Positions 46,350 through 54,957 of a DNA stretch of 64,000 nt are shown here, one piece after another (positions within the stretch are counted from its first letter, which is position 1; each line of letters begins with the position of its first letter). Source of the stretch: Planktotalea arctica (GTDB lineage Bacteria > Pseudomonadota > Alphaproteobacteria > Rhodobacterales > Rhodobacteraceae). The DNA lies in NCBI RefSeq assembly GCF_002105285.1, contig NZ_MUHR01000006.1, positions 310,001-374,000 on the forward strand, given 5' to 3'. The notes under the pieces are model-generated. The model searched no databases, had not been told where the DNA came from, and worked only from the letters and a program-made list of their open reading frames with translations. A program made the position numbers and the translations under genes.

Positions 46350-48668
46350 TTACGCGACGCGGCGCTCAGCCAGCCAAGCGTTGGCCAGCGCGATTTCCTC
46401 CATCAGGAGCCGGGTTTCATCGGCTTTTAGGCAGGTGCATGCGGCCTTGCCATGCGCAAAGGGGTCATGTTCGAGCGCGGGAAACGCCTTGAATAGATCC
46501 GCCTTGGACGCGCCGGAGAGTGCCTTGAGACCTTCGGGGCCGGCGTGAAAGCTCTCGCATGGCACGCCATTGGCGGTGATCACCTGATGGGTGTCGAGCA
46601 TGAGATGGATATAGCGCACCATGCTTTGCCCATGGCGCGCGATTCCCGCACCAAGCATATGTTTGGCGCTGCAGAGCACCTCTTGCTGGCCGAACAGCAA
46701 ATCGCACGCAAAGTGCGAGATCAGCATCTTGTGCTGCGGCGAGACGGTCAGGGGCCGCGTCAGCCCCTCAAGCGCGCCCATCTCGAACCGGATTGGCGCG
46801 GTCGCGGGGGTGCAGGGCAGGGTGCGCGCACCCATCCATTTGATCGGCTGCGCACCGCTATCGCGGGTATTCACCAGATCGCCCGCTTTGAGCGTCTCGA
46901 TATCGCGCGCGCCGTGCGGCGTGTCGATCAGCGTGCCGGGGGTGAAGCAGATGATCCGCTCGATATTCTCGAAGGTGAGGAGCGTGCCATCGGCAAGGGT
47001 CAGCGTACCGCTGAGCCCGCCTGCCGCATCGTCCAGATTGGAATAGGTGATATCGTTGCGATTGCCGAGCGCGCCGAGGTTCAGCGTGTCGCCATCCGTT
47101 TCATCGCCCTCATCGCCTTGCACGAAGATGTTGGCACCCGCGCCGATGCTCTCGCCCAGATCGACCAGGTTGAAATAGTCATCGCCGTCGCCGCCATAGG
47201 CGCTATCGCCCTCTGCCACGTTGAACGTGTCATTGCCGCTTTGGCCGTGCAGGATATCGCTGCCCGTGCCGCCGGAAATGCTGTCATCACCGCTACCTGC
47301 GAAGATAGTATCGCTGCCCGAGCCACCGTCGATCGTGTCATCGCCCGGCTCGCCGTCCAGATTGGCAGTGAAGTCAAGCGTCATGTTGCTGACCCCGAAG
47401 GTGCCGCTGTTGGATGCGCTTTCGCCGTTGTCGAAGGTAAAGATCAACTGCACGAAGGGACCGGTGATTGAGACGGTGACGGAATCGTCCGCGCCCGAAG
47501 TTTCAACGCCGCCGCTGGCCATGCCATCGGCATTGAGCGTGTCGCCGCTCACCGAGTGCAGCCCGTCCAGATCGGAGAAGTTCACCGTGACCTGATTGCC
47601 ATTACTATCGAGCGCGATGATGGTTAGCAGGTCATCCCAGGACCCTGCGCTCTGATCAATATCGTAAATCTCGAAGCTGGCGTTCTCGACCTCTGCATCG
47701 AAGGTCATGGTGGTGGTGATCGGATCGGTTACGCTCGACACCCACAGGCCGCTTGCGGAGGGAGAGCCTTGGCTTGTCGCGTTGGCGGTTTGCCCCGCAC
47801 CGTTGGTCGTGGTGCTGAGCGTAACGTTCAGCGTGCCTGCCGCGCCCTCTAGTTCGAAAGTGCCGTTTGCATCGACGTCGCTCCAATCGAGCGCGGCGCT
47901 GTCAGCGCTCGGCGCAGCCCCGATGAAATCATTGCCGGAACCGCCGTTGATGCTGTCATTGCCTGCATCGCCCACAAGCGTGTCGTTGCCGCCGCCGCCA
48001 AAGAGCGTATCATCCCCTGCGCCGCCGGAGATCGTGTCGTTGCCACCATTGCCGCGCAGCGTGTCCGCGCCGCCCTCGCCGAAGATCGCGTCATTGCCCG
48101 CGCCGCCGAGGATGCTGTCATTGCCCGCGACGCCGCCTGCAAAGACCGGATCGCTGTCCCCGTAGAGGGTATCATTGCCCGAACCGCCCTCTAACGTGTC
48201 GTTGCCGCCGCCGCCGTAGACCAGATCGTTCTCGAGGCCCGCCTCGACACTGTCATTGCCATCACCCGCATGTACCGTGTCTTCGTGACCGGAGGCACCG
48301 GTGCCGTCGCCGGCATCGATTTGATCGCCTTCGCTGTCAGTATAGCCGGCATCGATAATATCCGCGCCGCTGGTGCCGGAGACATACGTTGTCGCCGTGT
48401 AAGCGGGGGCGGAAGTGACATAGGCGGTGCCGCTCAGAATGTCGTAGCTGGTGGGGACGAAATAGACGTTGCCATCCGTGGCCACGTGATAAACGCCTGA
48501 ATCGCCAATGTTGGAATAGAAAACGCCATTGCCCGCCCAGACACCGGACCAATTCCAGCCGCCCGAGCCGATAATGCTGGCGGTGGTAAAGGTGATCTGC
48601 GTGCCATCAATGGAATCGTTCACATCAAGCACGCCGTCGCCGAGTGTCACCAGATATCCAATGGGCAT
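46350..48668 (-). CDS. Secreted RTX calcium-binding protein with C-terminal Hint domain
   Basis: A 772-residue protein. About residues 95-250 and 430-510 hold tandem RTX nonapeptides of the form GGxGNDTLx, the calcium-binding beta-roll typical of type I secreted proteins. Between them is a cadherin-like domain (STTTNGAGQTANATSQG...). At Cys574 a Hint domain begins (CFTPGTLIDTP...KAGDLVNT), with CTPATAPIRF and SPQHKMLI block residues, and runs about 145 residues. Hint domains self-splice or self-cleave. Such RTX-Hint proteins are common in Rhodobacterales and are probably released to the surface. No type I exporter genes are near. Confidence 0.87.
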   Translation of the reverse strand: MPIGYLVTLGDGVLDVNDSIDGTQITFTTASIIGSGGWNWSGVWAGNGVFYSNIGDSGVYHVATDGNVYFVPTSYDILSGTAYVTSAPAYTATTYVSGTSGADIIDAGYTDSEGDQIDAGDGTGASGHEDTVHAGDGNDSVEAGLENDLVYGGGGNDTLEGGSGNDTLYGDSDPVFAGGVAGNDSILGGAGNDAIFGEGGADTLRGNGGNDTISGGAGDDTLFGGGGNDTLVGDAGNDSINGGSGNDFIGAAPSADSAALDWSDVDANGTFELEGAAGTLNVTLSTTTNGAGQTANATSQGSPSASGLWVSSVTDPITTTMTFDAEVENASFEIYDIDQSAGSWDDLLTIIALDSNGNQVTVNFSDLDGLHSVSGDTLNADGMASGGVETSGADDSVTVSITGPFVQLIFTFDNGESASNSGTFGVSNMTLDFTANLDGEPGDDTIDGGSGSDTIFAGSGDDSISGGTGSDILHGQSGNDTFNVAEGDSAYGGDGDDYFNLVDLGESIGAGANIFVQGDEGDETDGDTLNLGALGNRNDITYSNLDDAAGGLSGTLTLADGTLLTFENIERIICFTPGTLIDTPHGARDIETLKAGDLVNTRDSGAQPIKWMGARTLPCTPATAPIRFEMGALEGLTRPLTVSPQHKMLISHFACDLLFGQQEVLCSAKHMLGAGIARHGQSMVRYIHLMLDTHQVITANGVPCESFHAGPEGLKALSGASKADLFKAFPALEHDPFAHGKAACTCLKADETRLLMEEIALANAWLAERRVA

Positions 48669-48829
48669 GCGCCTGTTTCCTTTCTTGGAACCGCAAGGGA
48701 AACAGTGTGTTTCCGCGGCGTTTCCAGAATGGATACAATTGCTTCACGGCGCGTTTGCGCGTGAATTAAGACAATTTTCAGATAGTTTTATGGGATTATG
48801 GCGGACATGGGGCAGGTCGGGAAACGAGA

Positions 48830-48861
48830 ACTGCGCGCCTCAAGGGGATGAAGCGCGCAGT
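48830..48861. repeat. Perfect inverted repeat near the molybdenum hydroxylase stop
   Basis: ACTGCGCGC (48830-48838) and GCGCGCAGT (48853-48861) form a nine-base stem with a 14-base loop. It lies 23 bases after the 3' end of the large hydroxylase gene as transcribed and may help terminate it, although no clean T-tract follows in that direction. The remaining bases up to 48669 are the RTX promoter region, where CTGTTTCC (48673-48680) and GGAAACAG (48698-48705) form another inverted repeat close to the start codon. Confidence 0.5.
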
Positions 48862-48883
48862 ATATGCAAAACGGCGTTTGCGC

Positions 48884-51124
48884 TTAAACCAGCAGATCAA
48901 ACTCGTGCATCAAGGGCAATGTGCGCGCACGTTTGCCTGTCAGATCGAAGATCGCATTGGTGAGCGCGGACATCGCGGGCGGGGTTCCCGGCTCGCCTGC
49001 GCCGCCCAGAAATCCGCCGCTGGCAAGGATTTGCACCTCGGTCACAGGCGCATTGTGCATGCGCAGCGCGTCATAATCGGGGAAATTACCTTGCTCGACC
49101 GCGCCGCTTGCAAAAGTGATCTCGCCAAACGCGGCCGCAGACAGACCGTAGATCATTCCGCCATACATCTGTGCCTCAAGATTGCCGGGATCGAGCGCGA
49201 TGCCAAGATCGGCCGCGATCCACGCGCGGTTGATGCGGATTGCGCCGTCCTCGTCAATGACCTCGATCACCTGCGCCACGGGCGTACCGAAGCTATGGGC
49301 AAAGGCTACGCCGCGCCCGACGCCTGCCTCGCGCTTGCCGCTCCAGCCCGACATATCGCGCACCGCTTCGAGCGTGCCAGCAGAGGGCGCATGTTCATGG
49401 CGCATCATGGAGAGGCGGAATTCGAGCGGGTCCGCGCTGGCGGCATGGGCGAGTTCATCGAGAAAACTGTCGTGCATGAACGCGTTGACCGAGTTGCCCA
49501 CAGCGCGCCAAAATCCCGCGGGGATCGCAATGTCCGTCAGGTGACCTGCAATGCGGTAATTGGGGATTTGATAGGGCTGATCGAACGCGCCCTCCACATG
49601 CACCTTGTCGGGGCCAGCGGCGGTAAAGCCTGTCAGGCGTTTCATTGCGCCTATGGTCACGGACGGGCCTGCGACCTTGGCATCGAGCAGCACAGCCTTG
49701 CCATCCTTTACTGCTCCTTTGTAACGGCCAATCGCGGCAGGGCGGAAAAAGTCGTGCGACATGTCCTCTTCGCGCGTCCAGGTCAGCTGAACCGGGGTGC
49801 CTTGCATCTGCTTGGCGACCTGCGCGGCCAGCACTGCGTAGTCGCTTTCGCCGCGCCGTCCAAATCCGCCGCCCATAAGGGTGGTGTGCAACGTGACCTG
49901 CTCGGGGGCCAGATTGACGGCCTCGGCGCAGCGATCGCGCACGATCGTCGGCCCTTGGTTGCCACACCAGACCTCCAGCGCATCGCCTGTGTAGAGCGCG
50001 GTCGCGTTCATCGGCTCCATCGTGGCATGGGCAAGGAAGGGCATGCGGTACTCTGCGGTGATCTCGGTCGCGCCCTGAACGGGCGTATCTGCATCGCCGT
50101 CGTCGCGCAGGGTTGAATTGGCTTTGCCCTCGAAACTGTCCTCGATCGCTTGCCAGATCGCACCTTGTTCGGCCGGGTAGGGCGCATCGCCCCACTCTGC
50201 CTGCACCGCATCGGCGCCCTGAAAGGCGAGCCATGTGTTGCTGGCGATCACTGCATAGCCGCCATCGAGCGCGACGATCTTTTCGATGCCCGGCATAGTC
50301 TCTGCGGCGCTTGCATCCATCGAGAGCATGGGCGCGCCAAGGCGTGGATTCATCCGCACCGTCGCGAACTTCATCCCCTCGCGGCGTACATCGATGCCGA
50401 ACTCAGCGGTGCCTGTGGCTTTGCCGGTCATATCAACGCGGGGCATGGTCTTGCCGAGGTATTTCCACTCGGACGCAGGGCGCAGCTCCACCTGCGGTGG
50501 GTCAATCTTAGCCGCGCGCGTCGCCATATCAGAATAGCTGACCGAATTGCCATCCGGCGCGATGACGCGCCCGTTTTCGGTGCGCAGGCTGCTGACCGAC
50601 ACCCCGAGTGCATCGCTGGCGGCCAGTTTCAGCGTCTCGCGCGCGCTGGCACCGGCATGGCGCAGGCGCTCATAGCCGTCCTTCATCGAGGTGGAGCCGC
50701 CGGTAAGTTGCATGCCAAGCAGTTTGTTGGCCTGTCCCAGCGCTTCGGAAACCGTCTCCATAAACGCGCCTTTGGAATATTCGGCGACCGGCAAAGCGGC
50801 CTGCATCAAAGCGCTGTTGTAATAGGCCTGCGCCGGTGGGCCGTGCAGCACGCGCACATCTTCCCAAGCGATATCAAGCTCTTCTGCGGCGAGCGCGGCC
50901 AGTGTGGTGTGTACGCCTTGCCCCATTTCCGCGCGCGGGGTGATGATGGTAACGCCGCTCTGATCAATGAAGATGAACGGGTTGAGTGCCGCCTCGTTCG
51001 GGCCGGCCTCCAACGGATTTTCCAGCGGACGCGTAAATTTGTAGGTGCCGAATGCGACGCCGCCAACGATGGCAGCAGAGCCGATCAGAAACGTACGACG
51101 GGCGATTTTTTTGAATGAGGCCAT
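48884..51124 (-). CDS. Molybdenum hydroxylase large subunit (IorB-like), Tat-exported
   Basis: A 746-residue xanthine-oxidase-family subunit. The N-terminus KKIARRTFLIGSAAIVGG is a twin-arginine signal, so the enzyme is likely periplasmic. The molybdopterin-binding domains contain EMGQGVHTTLAALAAEEL, GGGFGRRGESDYAVLA and WRAVGNSVNAFMHDSFLDELA. The form with a separate Fe-S subunit and no FAD subunit matches isoquinoline 1-oxidoreductase and related aldehyde dehydrogenases. The substrate is unknown. The Fe-S gene is upstream, three bases away. Expression is likely controlled by the divergent TetR gene. Confidence 0.9.
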   Translation of the reverse strand: MASFKKIARRTFLIGSAAIVGGVAFGTYKFTRPLENPLEAGPNEAALNPFIFIDQSGVTIITPRAEMGQGVHTTLAALAAEELDIAWEDVRVLHGPPAQAYYNSALMQAALPVAEYSKGAFMETVSEALGQANKLLGMQLTGGSTSMKDGYERLRHAGASARETLKLAASDALGVSVSSLRTENGRVIAPDGNSVSYSDMATRAAKIDPPQVELRPASEWKYLGKTMPRVDMTGKATGTAEFGIDVRREGMKFATVRMNPRLGAPMLSMDASAAETMPGIEKIVALDGGYAVIASNTWLAFQGADAVQAEWGDAPYPAEQGAIWQAIEDSFEGKANSTLRDDGDADTPVQGATEITAEYRMPFLAHATMEPMNATALYTGDALEVWCGNQGPTIVRDRCAEAVNLAPEQVTLHTTLMGGGFGRRGESDYAVLAAQVAKQMQGTPVQLTWTREEDMSHDFFRPAAIGRYKGAVKDGKAVLLDAKVAGPSVTIGAMKRLTGFTAAGPDKVHVEGAFDQPYQIPNYRIAGHLTDIAIPAGFWRAVGNSVNAFMHDSFLDELAHAASADPLEFRLSMMRHEHAPSAGTLEAVRDMSGWSGKREAGVGRGVAFAHSFGTPVAQVIEVIDEDGAIRINRAWIAADLGIALDPGNLEAQMYGGMIYGLSAAAFGEITFASGAVEQGNFPDYDALRMHNAPVTEVQILASGGFLGGAGEPGTPPAMSALTNAIFDLTGKRARTLPLMHEFDLLV

Positions 51125-51127
51125 GAT

Positions 51128-51592
51128 CTACGCTCCCTGCGTGGCTTTGGCGGCGCTGTGGATCGCCGCGCGGATGCGTGGATAGGTGCCGCAGCGGCAC
51201 AGATTGCCCTGCATTGCGTCGTCGATGTCCTGATCGCTCGGAGCGGGGTTTTGCGCCAACAAACTGGCAGCCTGCATGATCTGGCCCGACTGGCAAAAGC
51301 CGCATTGCGCGGCTTGATGTTCTATCCATGCGGCTTGCAGCGCATGCAAGGCCTGCGGCGTGCCAAGCCCCTCGATCGTGGTCACGTCGCCGTCCACATC
51401 CCCGAGTGCGGTCTGGCACGAGCGTACTGCGACCCCGTCAATATGAACTGTGCAGGCACCGCAGGCGGCAACGCCGCAGCCGTATTTGGTACCGGTAAGG
51501 TTCAACTCGTCACGCAGCACCCATAGAAGGGGTACGTCTTCGGGCAAATCTACGCTGCGCGCTTTGCCGTTTACGGTTATTTCAGTCGCCAT
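51128..51592 (-). CDS. [2Fe-2S] subunit of the molybdenum hydroxylase (IorA-like)
   Basis: A 154-residue ferredoxin-like subunit with two [2Fe-2S] clusters. The plant-ferredoxin-type set is Cys39, Cys44, Cys47 and Cys59 ([13 protein letters not shown] and RSCQ). The second set is Cys97, Cys100, Cys132 and Cys134 (QCGFCQSG and NLCRCGTY). It passes electrons from the molybdenum site to an acceptor. The ATG at 51592 has GGAGAACGAGC before it; a longer frame starting at 51619 is less likely. It is the first gene of the two-gene unit facing tetR. Confidence 0.92.
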   Translation of the reverse strand: MATEITVNGKARSVDLPEDVPLLWVLRDELNLTGTKYGCGVAACGACTVHIDGVAVRSCQTALGDVDGDVTTIEGLGTPQALHALQAAWIEHQAAQCGFCQSGQIMQAASLLAQNPAPSDQDIDDAMQGNLCRCGTYPRIRAAIHSAAKATQGA

Positions 51593-51613
51593 TGCTCGTT
51601 CTCCAAAACCATC

Positions 51614-51672
51614 TGACAAAAATAGGTCTTTGTGTCAGGGTGTCAATTGACAAAATTATCTATTTTTGTCAA
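51614..51672. promoter_or_regulatory. Operator region between the hydroxylase genes and tetR
   Basis: Within 59 bases there are several overlapping symmetries built on TGTCA/TGACA. TGACAAAAATAG (51614-51625) and CTATTTTTGTCA (51660-51671) are perfect 12-base inverted arms. TGTCAATTGACA (51641-51652) is a perfect palindrome. TTGACAAAA (51647-51655) and TTTTGTCAA (51664-51672) are perfect arms around an eight-base spacer. This is the only intergenic space between the two divergent starts, so a TetR repressor site controlling both directions is the natural reading. Confidence 0.7.
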
Positions 51673-51681
51673 ACGTGCGCT

Positions 51682-52263
51682 ATGATCCGCGAAACACCTG
51701 AATCTGAAAAACAAAAACTAATCGCAAAGGCAGCATTCGCGGTCTTTGCAGAGCATGGATTTCGCAAAACATCTATGCAGCGCATCGCGGATAAGGCAGG
51801 CATGTCGCGCCCTGCGCTGTATCTGCATTTCCAAAGCAAAGAGGATGTGTTCAACTTTCTGGTGCTTGGATATCTGAACACGGTGCAACGCTCGATCCTC
51901 GCGCGGCTCGCCCAATCTGGCAGCCCTGCGGCGGTGATCGGCGATCTGTTCGCCGCCTTCGATCCCGATGGCATCAAAGAAGTGCTGCTGGACGCAAAAC
52001 ACGGCAATGAGTTGATGGATATCAAAAGCGGTGCAGTGCTGAGCCGTGCCGAGGAGATCGCGCAAAACATCTGCTCCGCGCTGGCCGATTGGCTGCGCCG
52101 AGAGGCGCATGACCAGCGCATCATATGCGAGGATCCCGTCCTCACCGCGCAAACAATCATGTCGTCCTATGATGGCCTGAAAAACCCGGCCCCCAGCTAC
52201 GCGATCTACAAGGCACGCAGCGCGGCGCTGGCGCAGCTCTTGGGAAAAGGTCTCCTGCCTTAA
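51682..52263 (+). CDS. TetR-family transcriptional regulator
   Basis: A 193-residue repressor-type protein. The helix-turn-helix is KAAFAVFAEHGFRKTSMQRIADKAGMSRPALYLHFQSKEDVF, with the usual AGMSRPALYxHF recognition helix. The C-terminal ligand-binding region is divergent. The ATG at 51682 is chosen; a longer in-frame start at 51592 would run through the operator and is rejected. Position, orientation and the operator symmetries suggest it controls the Mo-hydroxylase genes and itself, with the enzyme substrate or a related compound as inducer (inference). Confidence 0.92.
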   Translation: MIRETPESEKQKLIAKAAFAVFAEHGFRKTSMQRIADKAGMSRPALYLHFQSKEDVFNFLVLGYLNTVQRSILARLAQSGSPAAVIGDLFAAFDPDGIKEVLLDAKHGNELMDIKSGAVLSRAEEIAQNICSALADWLRREAHDQRIICEDPVLTAQTIMSSYDGLKNPAPSYAIYKARSAALAQLLGKGLLP

Positions 52264-52268
52264 CCCTT

Positions 52269-52347
52269 CCTCTTTCGCAAAATATCGCCGCCGGAGGCAA
52301 AACCCGCATGCCCCACGGGCATGCTAATCCTGTGCGCGCTTGCGCGC
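52269..52347. repeat. Intergenic repeat element (CCTCTTTC form) with hairpins
   Basis: CCTCTTTCGCAAAATATCG leads into CCGCCGGAGGC (52269-52298). It is followed by GCATGCCC/GGGCATGC around the loop CAC (52306-52324) and a GCGCGC/GCGCGC pair (52334-52347). It separates the convergent tetR and YjbR-like genes. Confidence 0.75.
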
Positions 52348-52351
52348 TCCT

Positions 52352-52711
52352 TCAGATCAAACCAAGCTCGCTGCGCAATTTACGGGTCAGCTTGGCTTTG
52401 ATCATCTCGTAGCTTGCCTCTAGATGCGCCTTAAGCTCTGCATCCCCGAGCCCCGGATCGCCGTAGACCTGCACCCATTTCATACCGCGCGAGGCGAGGT
52501 AGGGCGCGGGGCGGATGCCGGGCATGTCGCTTAACACCTCGAAACCCAACTCGCTTACCTTGAAACTCACCGCATTGTCGCCATCCGCCCAGCCGCCAAC
52601 CGCAAACACCCTGCCGCCCAGCTTCCACACGTCCGAATTGCCCCATTGCACAACATGTGTCGTATGGGGCAGGGACTTGCAGTAGGCGTTGATCGCCGCG
52701 CGGCTGAGCAT
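52352..52711 (-). CDS. MmcQ/YjbR-family protein
   Basis: A 119-residue protein of the MmcQ/YjbR family, a small CyaY-like fold. LPHTTHVVQWGNSDVWKLGGRVFAVGG and SFKVSELGFEVLSDMPGIRPAPYLASRGMKWVQV, ending with a helix SYEMIKAKLTRKLR, match the family. Its function is unknown; some members are annotated as DNA-binding. The chosen ATG overlaps the upstream SDR stop (TAATG), so the SDR and this gene are coupled. Confidence 0.88.
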   Translation of the reverse strand: MLSRAAINAYCKSLPHTTHVVQWGNSDVWKLGGRVFAVGGWADGDNAVSFKVSELGFEVLSDMPGIRPAPYLASRGMKWVQVYGDPGLGDAELKAHLEASYEMIKAKLTRKLRSELGLI

Positions 52712-53463
52712 TACATCTGCCCGCCGGCAATCTCCATGGTTTGACCGTTGATCGAACCGGAGTTTGGATCGCACAGGTACATTGCAGTATGCGCCACTTC
52801 CTCGGGGGTGATCAGGCGTTGGTGGCGGTTGGTCTGGACCATCATCTTCAGCGCCTGCTCTTCGGTGATGCCTGCGCGCGCCGCGATGGAAACGGTGTTC
52901 TCGGACACGATCGCCGTGTCCACATAGCCGGGGCAAATCGCGTTGAACGTGATGGGCGTGCCCATGTAGTCCTCGCTTAGACCCCGCACGAGGCCTATCA
53001 TTCCATGTTTGGACGCAGTATAGGCAGGCGCGCCGCGCAGACCCTTGATGCCCGCGATGGAGGCGATTGCGATGACGCGGCCGTACTCCAGCCCCGTCAT
53101 AGATTTCATCGCTTCCCGCATGGTCAGGTAGGCACCATCAAGGTTGATGCCGATCACCTTGCGCCAAAACGCCATATCCATTTTATGCAGCGCCTTGCCT
53201 TCTGCGATGCCAGCGTTCGCCACGCAAATCGCAATCTGGCCGCGCGCCGCGACGGCGCTTGCAAAGCCCTCCACGACAGAGGCCTCATCGGCGACGTCCA
53301 TCGCCAGCGCATGAATGCGTCCGCCCGCGACCTTTTCCAAAACCTCCTTGCGCCGTCCTGTAATCGTGACCTCTGCGCCGGCCTCGGCCAATGCTTTTGC
53401 GATGGCAAGGCCGATGCCCGTGCCGCCGCCTGTGATCAATGCGTGTTTGCCGTTCAGATCCAT
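52711..53463 (-). CDS. SDR-family dehydrogenase (3-hydroxybutyrate-dehydrogenase-like)
   Basis: A 250-residue short-chain dehydrogenase. TGGGTGIGLAIAKAL binds the cofactor, CVANAGIAEGKALH follows, the catalytic residues are Ser in IAIASIAG and YTASKHGMIGL, and FNAICPGYVDT is typical. The overall sequence resembles 3-hydroxybutyrate dehydrogenases and their relatives. GGGAGATTAG lies before the ATG. It is coupled to the YjbR-like gene. The substrate is inferred from similarity only. Confidence 0.85.
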   Translation of the reverse strand: MDLNGKHALITGGGTGIGLAIAKALAEAGAEVTITGRRKEVLEKVAGGRIHALAMDVADEASVVEGFASAVAARGQIAICVANAGIAEGKALHKMDMAFWRKVIGINLDGAYLTMREAMKSMTGLEYGRVIAIASIAGIKGLRGAPAYTASKHGMIGLVRGLSEDYMGTPITFNAICPGYVDTAIVSENTVSIAARAGITEEQALKMMVQTNRHQRLITPEEVAHTAMYLCDPNSGSINGQTMEIAGGQM

Positions 53464-53596
53464 ATTCTAATCTCCCTTTGCGCTCACCCTATAGCGCTTG
53501 CACAGTGTGACAAGTCGCGCCGTTCCGTCACTTTGCACGCCGCTTTACATACCTATGCAGTTCTGTGAATGTGTAAGTAACCCAAAGGAGGCCTAC

Positions 53597-54541
53597 ATGC
53601 GCAAAGTCCTGACACTTGCACTGCTCGCTGCCAGCCCGCTGATCGCAAGCGAAGATATCGCCGATCAGTATCCACAATCAGAGCTTTACTCGAAACCTGT
53701 CGAGTTTATCCCCAATGTGTTCTCAGCGATCGGCGCGACTGCGCCGCCGACCTATGAAAATTCGGGACACAACAACAACCTGAGTTTTGTCATCACCGGC
53801 GAGGGTGTGATCGTGGTGAACGGCGGTGCCTCGGCGCGCCTTGCCAAAGCGCTGCACGACGAGATCAAGCTGATTACCGATCAACCGGTCAAACTGGTGA
53901 TAAACGAGAACGGGCAGGGGCATGCGGTGCTCGGCAACTCCTACTGGGCGGACCAGGGCGTCGAGATCTTGATGCATGAAGATGCGGCGCATGAGGTGGC
54001 TGAAAACGGGTTCCAAATTCTGGAGGGTATGAAGGGCTACAACCGCGACAAGGCGGAGGGCACACGCATCGTCGCGCCGACGCGTACTTTTGCCGATCGC
54101 GAGACAATCACCATGGGGGATCTCACGCTGGAAGTGCTGCACCTTGGCCCCGCGCACGGCCCCGGCGATACGCAAGTCTGGATTCCGCAATGGTCGATGA
54201 TGATCGCGGGCGATATCGCCTTTCATGAACGCATGCCACCGATCTTTCCGGACACCTGCACAAGCTGCTGGGTGGAAACCTGGGAAACTGCCTTCGAGCC
54301 GCTCAATCCCACATACATCATTCCGGGGCACGGCCACCCCACCAACCTCGCGCAGGTGCGCCGCTACACCCATGATTATCTGGTTTATCTGCGCGAGAAG
54401 ATCGGAGAACATCTGGACAATGGTGGTGATCTGGCAGAGGCCTATTACGTCGATCAAACCCCCTTCGCCCACCTTGATACGTTCGAGGAACTGGCGACCA
54501 AGAATGCAGGGCGCGTTTACGAGGAAATGGAATTCGAATGA
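53597..54541 (+). CDS. Periplasmic metallo-beta-lactamase-fold protein with degenerate metal motif
   Basis: A 314-residue MBL-fold protein with a signal peptide ending near residue 18 (SPLIAS). The usual metal-binding HxHxDH is replaced by NENGQGHA at residues 103-110, and the usual D-T-G-G of the preceding strand reads V-N-G-G. Later ligands remain: His187 in LGPAHGPGDT, Asp206 in IAGDIAF and His245 in IIPGHGHPT. Similar proteins include quinoprotein-linked metallohydrolases and persulfide dioxygenases. It may bind one metal or none. AAAGGAGG precedes the ATG. It overlaps the rhodanese gene by ATGA. Confidence 0.82.
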   Translation: MRKVLTLALLAASPLIASEDIADQYPQSELYSKPVEFIPNVFSAIGATAPPTYENSGHNNNLSFVITGEGVIVVNGGASARLAKALHDEIKLITDQPVKLVINENGQGHAVLGNSYWADQGVEILMHEDAAHEVAENGFQILEGMKGYNRDKAEGTRIVAPTRTFADRETITMGDLTLEVLHLGPAHGPGDTQVWIPQWSMMIAGDIAFHERMPPIFPDTCTSCWVETWETAFEPLNPTYIIPGHGHPTNLAQVRRYTHDYLVYLREKIGEHLDNGGDLAEAYYVDQTPFAHLDTFEELATKNAGRVYEEMEFE

Positions 54542-54957
54542 AACACGCGCTTAAAGCAGCAGCGCTGATCGCCGCGCTCGCCCCTCCCCTGGCCGCCGAT
54601 GACCTTTCGGAGGCTTTAATCGACTACATGGACTTTGCCACCTATGATGCGGGCATCATCGAGCCGGCACAGCTGACAGAGGACGTATTCCACTCGATCT
54701 ATTTCGTGGACACGCGCGATGCGGAGCAATTCGCGCAGGAAACCATTCCGGGTGCCGTCAATATCGAATGGCGCGAGGTACCATCGCGCCTCGATGAAAT
54801 CCCCGAGACCGGTATGGTTGTTTTCGTCTGTAACACCGGATCGCTTTCGGCGCAGGCGGCCTTTGCCGCGCGCGTGATGGGGCGCGAAAACGTGCTGGTG
54901 TTGCAAACCGGTCTGCGTGGCTGGTCCAGTCATGCAGGATATATTCCTGATGCTTAA
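54538..54957 (+). CDS. Exported rhodanese-like protein
   Basis: A 139-residue protein with a signal peptide cleaved near AADD (about residue 21). The rhodanese domain has FVDTRDAEQFAQETIPGAVNIEW and the active-site loop VCNTGSLSA with Cys98, then LQTGLRGWSSHAGY. Rhodaneses carry sulfane sulfur as a persulfide on that cysteine. It overlaps the MBL gene upstream by ATGA and the methyltransferase-like gene downstream by eight bases, so the three are one unit. Confidence 0.87.
   Translation: MKHALKAAALIAALAPPLAADDLSEALIDYMDFATYDAGIIEPAQLTEDVFHSIYFVDTRDAEQFAQETIPGAVNIEWREVPSRLDEIPETGMVVFVCNTGSLSAQAAFAARVMGRENVLVLQTGLRGWSSHAGYIPDA

Noticed and set aside
46840-48480. Repeated GGxGNDTL-coding units that look like a tandem DNA repeat
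   Set aside because: They are RTX nonapeptides of a coding region. The nucleotide repeats are imperfect and follow codon periodicity, so this is not a CRISPR or satellite array.
48848-50116. A 422-codon plus-strand frame opposite the Mo-hydroxylase gene
   Set aside because: The minus-strand gene has all domain motifs; the plus frame is a shadow.
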